NCBI RefSeq assembly: GCF_004115745.1
Contig: NZ_QXIL01000003.1
Coordinates: forward strand, 62,001-126,000
Direction of reading: 5' to 3'
Source of the DNA: Levilactobacillus suantsaii
Lineage (GTDB): Bacteria > Bacillota > Bacilli > Lactobacillales > Lactobacillaceae
Length of the DNA: 64,000 bases
A program made the translations under genes and the position numbers. Shown here one piece after another: positions 28,336-37,436 of the stretch (positions within the stretch are counted from its first letter, which is position 1; the number at the start of each line of letters is the position of its first letter). The notes under the pieces are model-generated. The model was not told the DNA's origin, ran no database searches, and saw only the letters and a list, made by a program, of their open reading frames with translations.

Positions 28336-28524
28336 TTAGAAACGACGCTTCTTAGCTTTACGCTTCCGCGCTGCTTCTGACTTTAACTTTTTCTTCACAC
28401 TTGGTTTTTCGTAAAATTCACGCTTACGGTATTCTTGTAAAGTACCGCTACGGGAAACCGTACGTTTGAAGCGCCGAAGAGCGTCGTCAAAAGACTCGTT
28501 TTTGCGAACGACTGTCTTTGCCAT
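28336..28524 (-). CDS. rpsU: 30S ribosomal protein S21
   Basis: This 62-residue ribosomal protein helps position the 16S 3' end for Shine-Dalgarno pairing. The sequence is typical: [19 protein letters not shown] at the N-terminus, then [11 protein letters not shown], and a very basic tail (KKKLK...RKRKAKKRR). ATG at 28524 has GGAGGGAGGGAA upstream, while the frame itself is open a little further. A good promoter stands at 28599-28627. It is a monocistronic gene with a terminator directly behind it. Confidence 0.97.
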   Translation of the reverse strand: MAKTVVRKNESFDDALRRFKRTVSRSGTLQEYRKREFYEKPSVKKKLKSEAARKRKAKKRRF

Positions 28525-28598
28525 TTGAAATTCCCTCCCTCCGAGCACAAGTAATGACGCCGGTTAGAATTCTTCTACCAGCGTTACGGTTCTTAACC

Positions 28599-28627
28599 AT
28601 TATACATAATCAACCAAACCGCGTCAA
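28599..28627 (-). promoter_or_regulatory. Promoter of rpsU
   Basis: On the minus strand -35 TTGACG (28622-28627) and -10 TATAAT (28599-28604) have a 17-base spacer. It is strong by consensus and divergent from the promoter at 28646-28674, with only 18 bases between the two -35 boxes. Confidence 0.85.
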
Positions 28628-28645
28628 TAATCCAACTCAATTAAT

Positions 28646-28674
28646 TTGAACCGTTTCCGGGCAACGAGTACACT
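28646..28674 (+). promoter_or_regulatory. Promoter of the PPDK regulatory protein gene
   Basis: -35 TTGAAC (28646-28651) and -10 TACACT (28669-28674) have a 17-base spacer and lie 30 bases before the ATG. Confidence 0.6.
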
Positions 28675-28703
28675 AAAGGAAACTAACCAGAGGAGGCCCC
28701 ATT

Positions 28704-29531
28704 ATGGCGCCTATTACTATCTTTATTATCTCCGATTCGTCGGGAGAAACTGCCCTGACCGTGGCCCAAACGGCCGTCTCTCAATTTCCGGCCGTCCACG
28801 CGACCTATCAACGGTTTCCGTTCATCCAAACCGATTCCATCCTAGGTGGTATCCTATCCTTAGCCAAGAAACAACACGCCATGCTGTTCCACACCTTGGT
28901 GAACCGTAAACTCAGTGACCACGTGAGTCAATTCGCCGAAGACAATCAGTTGCAACACTTCGACTGTATCCAACCGGCCATGAAAATCGTGGCCTCCGCG
29001 ACGGACTTACAACCCGAGGGCGTCCCCGGCTTGGTCCACAACCTGACCAGCACCTACTTCGACCGCATCGCCGCCATGGAATTTGCGGTCGCCTACGATG
29101 ATGGTAAGGATCCAACTGGCTTGTTAAAAGCCGACATTGTGATTCTAGGTGTTTCCCGAACATCAAAGACCCCACTATCTTTGTTCTTGGCTAACCGGAA
29201 CTTACGGGTGGCTAACCTGCCGCTCTCGCCTAAGACCCAATTGCCAGAAGAACTTTGGCAGGTCGACCCGAAACGCATCTTCGGGCTGACCAACCAACCC
29301 GATATTCTGCGGCGGATTCGGCGTGAACGGATGATTTCCTACGGGCTCCCCGCGGATGGCGCCTATTCTGATACCCAAAAAATCAGCGAGGAACTGGCCT
29401 ACGCTAAAAAACTCTACCAAAAAATCGGGTGTTTAGTGATCGACGTGTCCAACAAGTCCATTGAAGAAACGGCCACGCTGATTATGGAGAGTTTGGACTA
29501 CGACCAGCGGCCGCATCCCCTCGGCGATTAA
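28704..29531 (+). CDS. Bifunctional kinase/pyrophosphorylase, PPDK/PEP-synthase regulatory protein
   Basis: This 275-residue DUF299 (PDRP1/PSRP) family protein switches pyruvate phosphate dikinase or PEP synthase off by ADP-dependent threonine phosphorylation and on by phosphate-dependent dephosphorylation. It opens with the conserved ISDSSGETA (about 9-17), and the nucleotide-binding P-loop is GVSRTSKTPLS (about 151-161). The end LVIDVSNKSIEETA is also typical. ATG at 28704 follows AGAGGAGG. No ppdK or ppsA lies in this window, so the target is unknown here. Expression is monocistronic, with a terminator at 29559-29595. Confidence 0.9.
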   Translation: MAPITIFIISDSSGETALTVAQTAVSQFPAVHATYQRFPFIQTDSILGGILSLAKKQHAMLFHTLVNRKLSDHVSQFAEDNQLQHFDCIQPAMKIVASATDLQPEGVPGLVHNLTSTYFDRIAAMEFAVAYDDGKDPTGLLKADIVILGVSRTSKTPLSLFLANRNLRVANLPLSPKTQLPEELWQVDPKRIFGLTNQPDILRRIRRERMISYGLPADGAYSDTQKISEELAYAKKLYQKIGCLVIDVSNKSIEETATLIMESLDYDQRPHPLGD

Positions 29532-29558
29532 GTTTAAGCCTATTCCCATCTGAAAGAT

Positions 29559-29595
29559 AAAAGCGAGTGCCCCAAACTGGGGTGCTCGCTTTTTA
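29559..29595. terminator. Terminator between the PPDK regulator gene and nfo
   Basis: AAGCGAGTGCCCCA pairs with TGGGGTGCTCGCTT (two wobble positions) around AAC and ends in TTTTT on the plus strand. The mirrored A-run makes it usable for nfo from the other side. Confidence 0.85.
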
Positions 29596-29608
29596 ATCTC
29601 TCTAATTT

Positions 29609-30547
29609 TTAGCGGTCCAAATAAGCCGTAAACGGCCGCTGATCCAAGGCATCGGCTTCCAAATCGGGATTGAAGCGCTGTGCCTTTAACATCGCCACTT
29701 CATACCCGTGGGGGTCGGCACCGGTCTTGCGGTCCGGCCCCACTGGTGGGGTCTCCATGATTTTCGGCACCGCCGCTAATTGGGGGTGATGGGCGACGGC
29801 GTTTAAGACCGTGAAACCCAACGTCCCGAACCCAATATTGGTGTGGCGGTCCTTATGACTGCCCTGCGGATTCTTCGAGTCGTTCAGATGAACCACCTTG
29901 AGCCGGTCTAAGCCCACGACTTGGTCGAACTCCGCCAGGACACCGTCAAAGTCGCTGGCGATGGCGTAACCGGCATCGCTCGTATGGCAAGTGTCAAAAC
30001 AAACCGATAGCCGGTCGTTGGTCGGCGTTTGGTCGATGATACTGGCCAATTCTTCAAAGGTCCGACCCACTTCGGTCCCCTTGCCCGCCATGGTCTCTAA
30101 GGCAATCTGGACGGGTTCGTCGGCCGTCTCCCGAAGAATCTGGTCGAGGCCCTGGGCAATTTGGGCAATCGCCGCTGGGGCACCGGCCCCAACGTGTGCG
30201 CCCGGATGCAAGACGATTTGTCGTGCCCCAATCGCGGCTGCCCGGTGGATCTCCGCCGTCAAGAATTCCACGGCAAAGGCAAAGTTTTGCGGCTTTTTGG
30301 TGTTACCCAGGTTGACCACGTAAGGAGCGTGGACCACCACCGCGCGTTGGTCATGAGCTGCCATAAAAGCTTTGCCGGCTGGTCCGTTAAGCTTCTCAAT
30401 GGCCTTACGGCGCGTGTTTTGCGGGGCCCCTGTGTAGACCATAAAGACGTTCTCACCGTTTTTTGCGGCGAGTTGCGCCGAGCCCAATAACATGGCGTCG
30501 CCCTTCATACTGACGTGCGAGCCAATCAAGAATTCTGTGTCTGCCAT
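29609..30547 (-). CDS. nfo: Endonuclease IV (AP endonuclease)
   Basis: This 312-residue TIM-barrel enzyme cleaves DNA 5' to abasic sites in base-excision repair, using three zinc ions. Family signatures include GSHVSMKG (about 9-16), LHPGAHVG (about 110-117), [12 protein letters not shown] (about 144-155), [14 protein letters not shown] (about 182-195) and VVHLNDSK (about 218-225), all of which carry metal ligands. It is a little longer than the E. coli enzyme (285), as is usual for Lactobacillus. It begins one base after the stop of the TagF-like gene, so it may be transcribed at the end of the teichoic-acid cluster. Confidence 0.96.
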   Translation of the reverse strand: MADTEFLIGSHVSMKGDAMLLGSAQLAAKNGENVFMVYTGAPQNTRRKAIEKLNGPAGKAFMAAHDQRAVVVHAPYVVNLGNTKKPQNFAFAVEFLTAEIHRAAAIGARQIVLHPGAHVGAGAPAAIAQIAQGLDQILRETADEPVQIALETMAGKGTEVGRTFEELASIIDQTPTNDRLSVCFDTCHTSDAGYAIASDFDGVLAEFDQVVGLDRLKVVHLNDSKNPQGSHKDRHTNIGFGTLGFTVLNAVAHHPQLAAVPKIMETPPVGPDRKTGADPHGYEVAMLKAQRFNPDLEADALDQRPFTAYLDR

Positions 30548-30548
30548 T

Positions 30549-31772
30549 TTAGTCTTCCTTTCCAGTCTGAATTAACCGCGCGACCCGTTGACTGGCCGTC
30601 CCCGTTTCCCAGGCACAGAAGCGGTGGTTAAAGGCCGCTTGCTGGCGGGCATACGCGGGAAAGTTTCCGGCTTGTTGCCAGACGTCCAACTGATCATAGA
30701 ACGCCCTGGCCGTGGTGACCAAGGGTCCGGGCAACGCCGCGGACTTGTACGCAAAGTAAAAGCCCCGGAGCTGGTCGCGGTAATGGGCCAAATCGTAAGC
30801 GAAAAACAATTGCGGCCGGTTGAGGTTGGCAAAATCAAACATTACCGAGGAGTAGTCCGTAATCAAGAGATCCGTGATTAAGTACAAAGAAGCAATGTCG
30901 GCTTCCGCAAGCACCGTGACCCGGTCCTCATAACCATCAATATTGACTTGGTCCTTTACTAAGTAATGGGGCCGGATAATCAAATGAGTGCCCTCCGGTA
31001 CGTGTTGGAAGAACTCACCGAGGTCAAATGGTAACTCGAACCGGTAGACCCCGGGCCGCACGGCGGTATCGTCCCGCCAGGTCGGGGTATAGGTGACGAT
31101 GGGCCCCGTCACGTCTCCGAGTAGTTGGCGTTTCAAAGTCGCAATGTGCGTTGGGGTATTCGCGGTATACAGCACGTCGTTGCGGGGATACCCAATGGGC
31201 AAAAAGTTTCCTTGGTACCCGAAGGCCCGTTTAAAAATCTTTTGAGAATATTGGTTAGGGGCAATCAGGTAATCCCACCGACTGGCTGCTGTCACAAAAT
31301 CCGTGTGGTACTGGGCTGTAGTGGTCCCTGGCATCGCCACGTGGTCAATATCGACCCCCAATTTTTTCAGCGGCGTCCCGTGCCAGGTTTGAATCGTGGT
31401 GGTCCGTCGGTTGGCGTGCCACCAATTCGGCAACCGGGAGTTCAAAACCCAGTATTCCGCCCGGGCCATCAACCAGACCCAGCGCGGGGTGAAGCGTTTG
31501 ACCAAGCGAATCTCGGGATACTTGGCGTGCAAGGTCGCGTATTCGCGGAGCTTTACACTGAAGTACGCCGTTTGTCGGTACTGCGGGTCGGCCCGGACAA
31601 GGGCACGGTAAATGGCCGCTGGATTATCGTTGACGTCCTTACCGTTAAAGCTTTCAAAGATCACTAAGCGTTGCTTAATGGGTAAACAAATAAGCCCACC
31701 GTTCAACACGATGAGCCCATAGCGAGCAACGAGCTTTAATGACTGGACCAGGCGTTGTCGACTGTTCGTCAT
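30549..31772 (-). CDS. CDP-glycerol:poly(glycerophosphate) glycerophosphotransferase (TagF/TarF-like)
   Basis: This 407-residue peripheral-membrane GT-B enzyme of the Glyphos_transf family adds glycerol-phosphate units from CDP-glycerol to a growing teichoic acid. Landmarks are [13 protein letters not shown] (about 44-56), [12 protein letters not shown] (about 127-138, catalytic His in WHGTPLK), APNQY (about 178-182), and the CDP-glycerol site [11 protein letters not shown] (about 297-307). An N-terminal hydrophobic segment (about 15-30) may bind membrane. The size is that of a catalytic domain without the extra N-terminal domain of Bacillus TagF. It is 20 bases downstream of tagG. Whether it is a primase (TarF) or polymerase (TagF) cannot be told from sequence alone. 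Confidence 0.9.
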   Translation of the reverse strand: MTNSRQRLVQSLKLVARYGLIVLNGGLICLPIKQRLVIFESFNGKDVNDNPAAIYRALVRADPQYRQTAYFSVKLREYATLHAKYPEIRLVKRFTPRWVWLMARAEYWVLNSRLPNWWHANRRTTTIQTWHGTPLKKLGVDIDHVAMPGTTTAQYHTDFVTAASRWDYLIAPNQYSQKIFKRAFGYQGNFLPIGYPRNDVLYTANTPTHIATLKRQLLGDVTGPIVTYTPTWRDDTAVRPGVYRFELPFDLGEFFQHVPEGTHLIIRPHYLVKDQVNIDGYEDRVTVLAEADIASLYLITDLLITDYSSVMFDFANLNRPQLFFAYDLAHYRDQLRGFYFAYKSAALPGPLVTTARAFYDQLDVWQQAGNFPAYARQQAAFNHRFCAWETGTASQRVARLIQTGKED

Positions 31773-31792
31773 TTTCAGTTGCTCCTTTCAAT

Positions 31793-32602
31793 CTAGATTA
31801 AGTCCACGAAACGGGACCGGAACTTGTAATGCAAGTGAGAGCCAAGCAGTAAAACGAAGAACACGAAGGCCCAGAATTCAAGCGTCAGTAAGGGGTTCTC
31901 CCAGAACCAACCGGTCCCTAAGAACGACTCCCGGAACCCATTGACCACGTAATAGTACGGGTTGAGTTCCAATAAGTGCACGAATGGTGCCGGAAACGAC
32001 GTCGTCACGAAGTTGAACAGCACGCCGGACACGTAGAACAACATCCGCATCACGGATTGTAACAGGATGTGGTAGTCACGAACTAACACACTAATACACG
32101 AATTAAAAATCCCTAACGCCACTAACAAACAAATCATGGCGAAGAAGTAGTAGATCCACTGGAACCAGGAGACCTTCGGGTAGACGCCGTTCAACAACCC
32201 GATAAAGATGGAAAAGACCATCATCGTCCAAAAGGAACTCAGGTTGCTGACCACTTTAATGGTTGGTAACGCGGACACAGGGAACTTCATTTTAGCCACC
32301 ATATTGACCCGTTGGTAGATACTCTTCGACGCGTCCAACGTGGCTCGATTCATAAAGAACCAGGGTGAAATCCCAATGACCATCCAGGGCAAATAACTGA
32401 CCCCGTTCAATGGTTGACCATGCTTCAAGCCAACCCCGAAAACTAACCAATAAATTCCGATTTGAATCAACGGGTACAGGTACTCCCACATCAAGCCCAA
32501 ATAATGGCTTTGATAACTGGCTTGGTCCTCGTAACGAGAAATTCGAAAAATAATCCCCAAGCTTGATACTTGCTCTTTAAATAAGGTCATGACCTCTTTC
32601 AA
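31793..32602 (-). CDS. tagG: Wall teichoic acid ABC transporter permease TagG
   Basis: This 269-residue ABC-2 type permease has six transmembrane helices and exports lipid-linked teichoic acid, normally with the ATPase TagH. Features are the SHYLGLMWEYLYPLIQIGIYW segment near residue 30 and a conserved PWFFMNRATLDASKSIYQ loop (about 80-97). The start is probably TTG at 32602: AAAGGAG is 9 bases upstream, whereas the ATG four codons later lies too far from it. No tagH is present in this window, so the ATPase must be encoded elsewhere. It lies between two CDP-glycerol transferase genes with 20-base gaps, clearly one operon. Confidence 0.88.
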   Translation of the reverse strand: MKEVMTLFKEQVSSLGIIFRISRYEDQASYQSHYLGLMWEYLYPLIQIGIYWLVFGVGLKHGQPLNGVSYLPWMVIGISPWFFMNRATLDASKSIYQRVNMVAKMKFPVSALPTIKVVSNLSSFWTMMVFSIFIGLLNGVYPKVSWFQWIYYFFAMICLLVALGIFNSCISVLVRDYHILLQSVMRMLFYVSGVLFNFVTTSFPAPFVHLLELNPYYYVVNGFRESFLGTGWFWENPLLTLEFWAFVFFVLLLGSHLHYKFRSRFVDLI

Positions 32603-32623
32603 GGCGCTGCACTCCTTTAACTT

Positions 32624-33787
32624 TTAATCATTACCGCGAGTCGCAGACCCGTGATAACGTGCGACGACCCGGGCGGTCGCCTGACCGTCATTGGCCGTAT
32701 TCCACTGCTGATTGAAGTGGCGTAGGTCGGTCGTTTGGTCGGCAATAATCGCCGCCGCCAACTCTTGGCTATTCCGCAAAGCCCGACCAGGTAACCAGGA
32801 CAAAAAGTCAGCTTGAATCCCCGGCTCACGTTGGTAAGCCGACAAATCAAACAAGTAGAACAATAAACTATGGGCGTTGGCTAACAGACTGTAGTCAAAC
32901 GCCACTGAAGAATAATCCGTCACCAGTGTTTCCGTAACTGTCAGCAATTCCGAAGTGCTGAGCTGATCAGCCACGACCACTTGCGTCCCCAATTGAGCCT
33001 GCAACGTCGTGGCCGTCTGGGCTAACGCTGGGTGGAGTTTGACCACCACTTTGGCTTGCGGGTCGGCTGTAAGGGCCTGCGCCAAGTCTTGGGGCGGCGT
33101 AAACGTCACCCCGGGTCGATACGTCGGCGCATATAAGATGATTCGGCTCCCCATAAGTTCCGGGGCCACGCGGGCCACCTTAGCGCGGGCTTGCGCAACC
33201 CACTGCGGCGATAATAATCGGTCCGAACGTGGGTACCCCAACACCTGCATCCGGTGTGCGGGAACCCGATAACTGCGCGTGAACACTTGGCCCATGGCCG
33301 GTGACGCCACCACGTACTCGTCGAAGTGGTCGTAAACGGCCTGAAACCGGCGCTGGTCACTGGCTGAACGCAGCGGTGTGGTCGGGTCTTCCCAGCCAAA
33401 CTTCTTGATTGCACCGACAGCATGCCAAAGTTGCACGATCCGCATGTTACGCGGATGCGCTAAGCCGCCCAAAAAGGCATAGTAGTTATCACAATACAAG
33501 ACCCGGGCACGCATTACCCGCGGAATTCCGGTCAATGCAAACCGCAGACCGTCTCGAAACAAAATCGTTCGGACCCCCTGCTGGGCCAAGTACTGGGCAC
33601 TGGTGGCTTGTTGTGGGCGATAAAATACGATTAACGGCTGGTCAGCCGGTAACGCCGCCTTGACTGCTAGGATAAAGGGCAGGTTATCGTTGAAGCTCAA
33701 CAGATACACCACCGCATCGCGTCGCCGGTGACACCACAACATGGACACGCACCGGACTAACCATAAATAGAATTCTTTCACATTCAT
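32624..33787 (-). CDS. CDP-glycerol glycerophosphotransferase, TagB-like
   Basis: This 387-residue glycosyl/phosphotransferase of the CDP-glycerol family is probably the primase that adds the first glycerol phosphate to the undecaprenyl-linked disaccharide. The catalytic segment is QLWHAVGAIKKFGW (about 132-145), matching the TagB form H-A-x-G-x-x-K-K rather than the HGTPLK of TagF. The nucleotide site TDYSSVAFDYSLL is at about 290-302. It has an N-terminal hydrophobic stretch. Start: the frame allows 33799 (GTG), but ATG at 33787 (MNVKEFYLW) is preferred; neither has a strong ribosome-binding site. A TATAAT box is at 33828-33833. It is first in the teichoic operon. Confidence 0.85.
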   Translation of the reverse strand: MNVKEFYLWLVRCVSMLWCHRRRDAVVYLLSFNDNLPFILAVKAALPADQPLIVFYRPQQATSAQYLAQQGVRTILFRDGLRFALTGIPRVMRARVLYCDNYYAFLGGLAHPRNMRIVQLWHAVGAIKKFGWEDPTTPLRSASDQRRFQAVYDHFDEYVVASPAMGQVFTRSYRVPAHRMQVLGYPRSDRLLSPQWVAQARAKVARVAPELMGSRIILYAPTYRPGVTFTPPQDLAQALTADPQAKVVVKLHPALAQTATTLQAQLGTQVVVADQLSTSELLTVTETLVTDYSSVAFDYSLLANAHSLLFYLFDLSAYQREPGIQADFLSWLPGRALRNSQELAAAIIADQTTDLRHFNQQWNTANDGQATARVVARYHGSATRGND

Positions 33788-33827
33788 CACCAATATCACT
33801 TATTTTTAACAGCCCACAACATCGAAA

Positions 33828-33880
33828 ATTATACCACATCTGCCCGCCGAACCTAGAGAAATTTAAGAAGCTTTAAGAAA
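33828..33880 (-). promoter_or_regulatory. Promoter of the teichoic-acid operon with 10-bp-spaced direct repeats
   Basis: The minus strand has TATAAT (33828-33833) without a good -35. Upstream, TTTAAGAA occurs twice on the plus strand (33862-33869 and 33872-33879) with exactly one helical turn between starts. Such repeats over a poor -35 are what OmpR/PhoB-type response regulators use when they activate transcription. The regulator is not identified. Confidence 0.5.
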
Positions 33881-33922
33881 GCCAAGCGAGTTTTCCCTCT
33901 TTACCGGGCCCAACACCTAACA

Positions 33923-33954
33923 AACCGGGCCAAGAAGCTATCTTGGACCCGGTT
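33923..33954 (-). terminator. Hairpin terminator of yitT
   Basis: The minus strand has AACCGGGTCCAAGA pairing with TCTTGGCCCGGTT around TAGCT, followed by a weak TTTGTTAG tract. It lies 28 bases past the yitT stop and before the teichoic promoter region. Confidence 0.65.
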
Positions 33955-33981
33955 AAGATTGCTGAATTTAAATGTTGTTTT

Positions 33982-34857
33982 TCACCATTTAGGTTCGTAG
34001 AAGTGCCCCAGCACCTTGACGGTATCGGAAATGCTGACGAAGGCCTTTGGGTCGGCTTCTTCCATGGCGACCTCTAAGGCATCCATCTCGTAACGGGTGA
34101 TCACGGTAAACAGAATCGTTTTTTCATCGTGATGGTAAGCCCCTTCGGCCCCATGGACGATGGTGATTCCTCGCCGCATATGGTTTTGGATACTGTCAAT
34201 GACCGTCTTGGGCCGGTTAGTAATGACCATGACCTGCATCCGTTGCTGCCGGGTGAAGGTCAAATCAATCACTTTGGCGTTGACGAACAAGCCCAATGCG
34301 GAGTAAAACGCGTACGGCCAGCCGTAGACGAAACCGGCACTAATGACGATTAAACTGTTGAACGCCATGTTGATGGTCCCCATACTGCGGCCAGTCTTAC
34401 GCCGGACCACGATCCCAATGATGTCGAGTCCCCCGGTAGAGATGCTGTTCTTTAGGGTGAACCCAGTCCCGTACCCGTTGACCGCCCCACCAAAAATCGC
34501 ACAGATAATGGGATCGGTGGTCAAGTGAACGGGCTGGATGATTCGAATCATGACGGACGCAAAGAGCACGCAGATGAAGGTAAAAATCGTAAAGGACTTG
34601 CCAATCTGCTTCCACGCCAGGACGAATAGCGGCACGTTAATCAGAAACAACCCCAACGCCGTGGTAATCTGTACCGGTGCGTATCGGCCCGTCAAGGTGT
34701 TGATCAATTGGGCCAACCCGGTCGCCCCGGACGAATAGATATGGCCGGGCGTCCAAAAGAAGTTGACCGCAATGGACACCAGAACCCCGTAGAAAAAAGC
34801 TACCGAAATTTTAGCCGTATAGGTGTGCCGTTTGAATAGCTGCTGTACATCATCCAT
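33982..34857 (-). CDS. YitT family membrane protein
   Basis: This 291-residue protein has five or six transmembrane helices (about 18-200) followed by a cytoplasmic DUF2179 domain (about 210-285), the arrangement of the YitT/YpjC family. Conserved features are SSGATGLAQL (about 43-52) and SISTGGLDIIG (about 138-148), both with glycine pairs, and the end KVLGHFYEPKW. Function is unknown; homologues are multi-copy in Firmicutes. ATG at 34857 lies after AATC and a modest GGGGGAG. It seems monocistronic. Confidence 0.88.
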   Translation of the reverse strand: MDDVQQLFKRHTYTAKISVAFFYGVLVSIAVNFFWTPGHIYSSGATGLAQLINTLTGRYAPVQITTALGLFLINVPLFVLAWKQIGKSFTIFTFICVLFASVMIRIIQPVHLTTDPIICAIFGGAVNGYGTGFTLKNSISTGGLDIIGIVVRRKTGRSMGTINMAFNSLIVISAGFVYGWPYAFYSALGLFVNAKVIDLTFTRQQRMQVMVITNRPKTVIDSIQNHMRRGITIVHGAEGAYHHDEKTILFTVITRYEMDALEVAMEEADPKAFVSISDTVKVLGHFYEPKW

Positions 34858-34937
34858 GATTTACTCCCCCGACCTCGCTTTTAGGTGTGCTGCGCCGACT
34901 GATTAGTTGACTAGTCGTTGTCATATTCACCGCCGGC

Positions 34938-35465
34938 CTAACCTTGCGTCCAGTGGGCCTGGATAAAGGCGGCCCGACCGCCAGCTTCCTGTTCAGCCAT
35001 GCGTTGCGGTTGCTTCTTATAGAACTGCTGATGCCGTTCTTCTGCCGGGTAGAAAGATTGGACCACTTGAATCTGGGTCACGATGGGCTGGTCGAACTGT
35101 TCGCGGTCCTGCAAGGCCTGCTTGGAGGCTTCCGCGACTTGGCGCTGGGCAGCACTATTCACGAAAATCACCGGCCGGTAATTATCGCCGCGGTCCTGGA
35201 ACTGTCCTGAAGCATCGGTCGGGTCAGTCTGTTGCCAGTAGAGATCGACCAACTGTCGATAACTGACTTGCTCAGCATCGAACCAAATCTTGACGGCCTC
35301 GGTGTGACCAGTCTTACCGGTCTTAACTTGTTCGTAGGTCGGATCAGCCACCGTCCCACCCGTGTAGCCCGACAGGACCCTTTCGATGCCTGGTTGTTCT
35401 TCAAAGGGCTGGACCATGCACCAGAAGCAGCCCCCCGCAAACGTTGCGGTTTCTATTTTACTCAT
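34938..35465 (-). CDS. msrA: Peptide-methionine (S)-S-oxide reductase MsrA
   Basis: This 175-residue thiol enzyme reduces the S form of methionine sulfoxide in proteins, part of oxidative-stress repair. The active-site motif GGCFWC is at residues 11-16, near the N-terminus as in the family. GYTGG (about 33-37) and TGHTEAV (about 53-59, substrate-binding Glu) follow. No resolving cysteines are visible at the C-terminus. ATG at 35465 follows GCGAGGGATG; another ATG two codons earlier is possible. It is not fused to MsrB. Confidence 0.95.
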   Translation of the reverse strand: MSKIETATFAGGCFWCMVQPFEEQPGIERVLSGYTGGTVADPTYEQVKTGKTGHTEAVKIWFDAEQVSYRQLVDLYWQQTDPTDASGQFQDRGDNYRPVIFVNSAAQRQVAEASKQALQDREQFDQPIVTQIQVVQSFYPAEERHQQFYKKQPQRMAEQEAGGRAAFIQAHWTQG

Positions 35466-35548
35466 CAACATCCCTCGCTTTTTTACTAATGGCTCTATTT
35501 AACGGCTTTTAGCCGCAAAGGTCAAGCCGCTTACCCGCTGCGACCGCC

Positions 35549-35588
35549 AAAAAGGCGTTGAGTGTGCCAATTGACATCACCCAACGCC
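35549..35588 (-). terminator. Intrinsic terminator of hisS-aspS
   Basis: The minus strand has GGCGTTGGGTG pairing with CACACTCAACGCC around an 11-base loop, then TTTTT. It lies about 30 bases after the aspS stop. Confidence 0.85.
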
Positions 35589-35620
35589 CCCTTAGCGTTT
35601 TTTCATGTAGCTTACTTCAA

Positions 35621-37423
35621 CTATTTTTCGTCGTCGGTATCCAACTTAGCGATTTCTAAGTCTAAATCATCCAGTTGCTTGTCCGTGACGGTACTTGGTG
35701 CCTGAGTCATCGGTTCCGTTGCCTTGGAGTTCTTCGGAAAGGCAATGACGTCCCGGATATTGTCGCGCTTAGCCAGTAAGCGGGCAAAGCGGTCGAGTCC
35801 GATAGCCAAACCACCGTGAGGCGGGAAACCGTAGTCTAAAGCTTTCAACAGGAAACCAAATTGCTTTTCGGCCCGTTCTGGCGTAAAGCCTAACGCCTTC
35901 AGCATCTTCATCTGTAAGTCGCGGGTGTGAATCCGGATGGACCCACCACCGAGTTCCAACCCGTTCAAGATGATGTCGTAACTTTGAGCGTAGGCCTTGT
36001 GCGGGTCTTCGCCGTCGTTTAGGTAGTGCGCATCGCCTTCGGCTGGCATCGTGAACGGGTGATGGGCTGGGACCCAGCGCTTCAAATCCACGTCGTAGTC
36101 GAACAATGGCCAGTTGACGATCCATAAGAAGGCCCACTTGTTTTGGTCGATCATGTCTTGTTCCTTAGCAATCGCCACTCGCAGGTAACCCAAAGTCTGG
36201 GCCACGACGCGTTTGGAATCGGCTGCGAACAATAACAGGTCGCCACTCTTAGCACCCGTAGCTTCAGTGATTTTAGCAAAATCACCATCGTGCTTGAAGA
36301 ACTTGGCAATTGGTCCACTGAAGCTGTCATCAGTGACCTTCAACCAAGCTAAGCCCTTCGCGCCAAAGCGTTCGATATATTTCGCGTACTTGTCGAGGTC
36401 CTTACGGCTGTACAGGTCGGCCCCACCGGGAACGGCGATGGCTTTGACTTGGCCCCCGTTGGCAACGGCCCCGGAGAAGACCTTGAAGTCGGTATCCTTC
36501 ATGATAGCCGACAAATCTTTCAATTCCATGCCAAACCGTACATCTGGTTGGTCGGTCCCATAACGGGCCATGGAGTCATCCCAGTCCATCCGCGGGAACG
36601 GTAAGGTAACGTCAACGTTCAAGGTATCCTTCATGACCTTGGCGATCAAGCCCTCGGTCAGGTCCTGAATCTCTTCGGCGGTTAAGAAGGACGTTTCCAA
36701 GTCAATCTGGGTAAATTCCGGTTGCCGGTCTCCCCGCAAGTCTTCGTCTCGGAAGCACCGGGCAATCTGGTAGTACCGGTCAAAACCGGACCCCATCAAT
36801 AATTGCTTGAAGAGTTGCGGCGATTGCGGCAAGGCGTAGAAGTGACCATGGTAGATTCGAGAAGGCACCAGGTAATCCCGGGCCCCTTCTGGCGTCGACT
36901 TGGTCAAATCGGGCGTTTCGATGTCGATAAACCCGTTGTGGTCGAAGTAGCTGTGAACGGATTGCACGATTCGGTTCCGCAGCATGATGCCCTGTTGCAT
37001 TTCCGGCCGGCGTAAGTCCAAGTAGCGGTATTGCAGCCGCAGGTCATCGGACGCCGTGATACCGTCACGAATATCGAACGGTGGCGTCTTGGCCTTGTTC
37101 AAGAGGTTGATGCCCGTGACCCGGACCTCGACCTTTCCGGTACGCATGTCCGGGTTGATTTCCTTTGCGACCCGAGCGACGACGTGACCTTGAATCTCGA
37201 TCACGTATTCACTCCGCAACTGTTCGGCAACCGCTAAAGCTTCCGGACTGTATTCTTCACTAAAGACCAGTTGGACTAAGCCTTCGCGGTCTCTGAGGTC
37301 AACAAAGATCAAGCCCCCCAGGTCGCGGCGCTTTTGCACCCAACCCTTTAAAACAACGGTCTGGTCGAGATATTGCTCGTCGACGAGACCCGCGTACGTG
37401 GTCCGTTTCAAATTCTTTTCCAT
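35621..37423 (-). CDS. aspS: Aspartate-tRNA ligase
   Basis: This 600-residue class IIb synthetase charges tRNA-Asp. The N-terminal OB-fold anticodon-binding domain (about 1-105) has [22 protein letters not shown]. The catalytic core has YRYLDLRRP (motif 1 region), [18 protein letters not shown] (motif 2, about 219-236), a GAD insertion (about 290-420) and motif 3 [13 protein letters not shown] (about 533-545). An acidic C-terminal tail of about 15 residues follows. ATG at 37423 is 13 bases after hisS; both are controlled by the T-box at 38767-38982. Confidence 0.97.
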   Translation of the reverse strand: MEKNLKRTTYAGLVDEQYLDQTVVLKGWVQKRRDLGGLIFVDLRDREGLVQLVFSEEYSPEALAVAEQLRSEYVIEIQGHVVARVAKEINPDMRTGKVEVRVTGINLLNKAKTPPFDIRDGITASDDLRLQYRYLDLRRPEMQQGIMLRNRIVQSVHSYFDHNGFIDIETPDLTKSTPEGARDYLVPSRIYHGHFYALPQSPQLFKQLLMGSGFDRYYQIARCFRDEDLRGDRQPEFTQIDLETSFLTAEEIQDLTEGLIAKVMKDTLNVDVTLPFPRMDWDDSMARYGTDQPDVRFGMELKDLSAIMKDTDFKVFSGAVANGGQVKAIAVPGGADLYSRKDLDKYAKYIERFGAKGLAWLKVTDDSFSGPIAKFFKHDGDFAKITEATGAKSGDLLLFAADSKRVVAQTLGYLRVAIAKEQDMIDQNKWAFLWIVNWPLFDYDVDLKRWVPAHHPFTMPAEGDAHYLNDGEDPHKAYAQSYDIILNGLELGGGSIRIHTRDLQMKMLKALGFTPERAEKQFGFLLKALDYGFPPHGGLAIGLDRFARLLAKRDNIRDVIAFPKNSKATEPMTQAPSTVTDKQLDDLDLEIAKLDTDDEK

Positions 37424-37436
37424 CTAATTTCCCCTC

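Noticed and set aside
28646-28909. 87-codon plus-strand frame overlapping the PPDK regulator start
   Set aside because: It starts in the promoter itself and is out of frame with the well-supported 28704 start.
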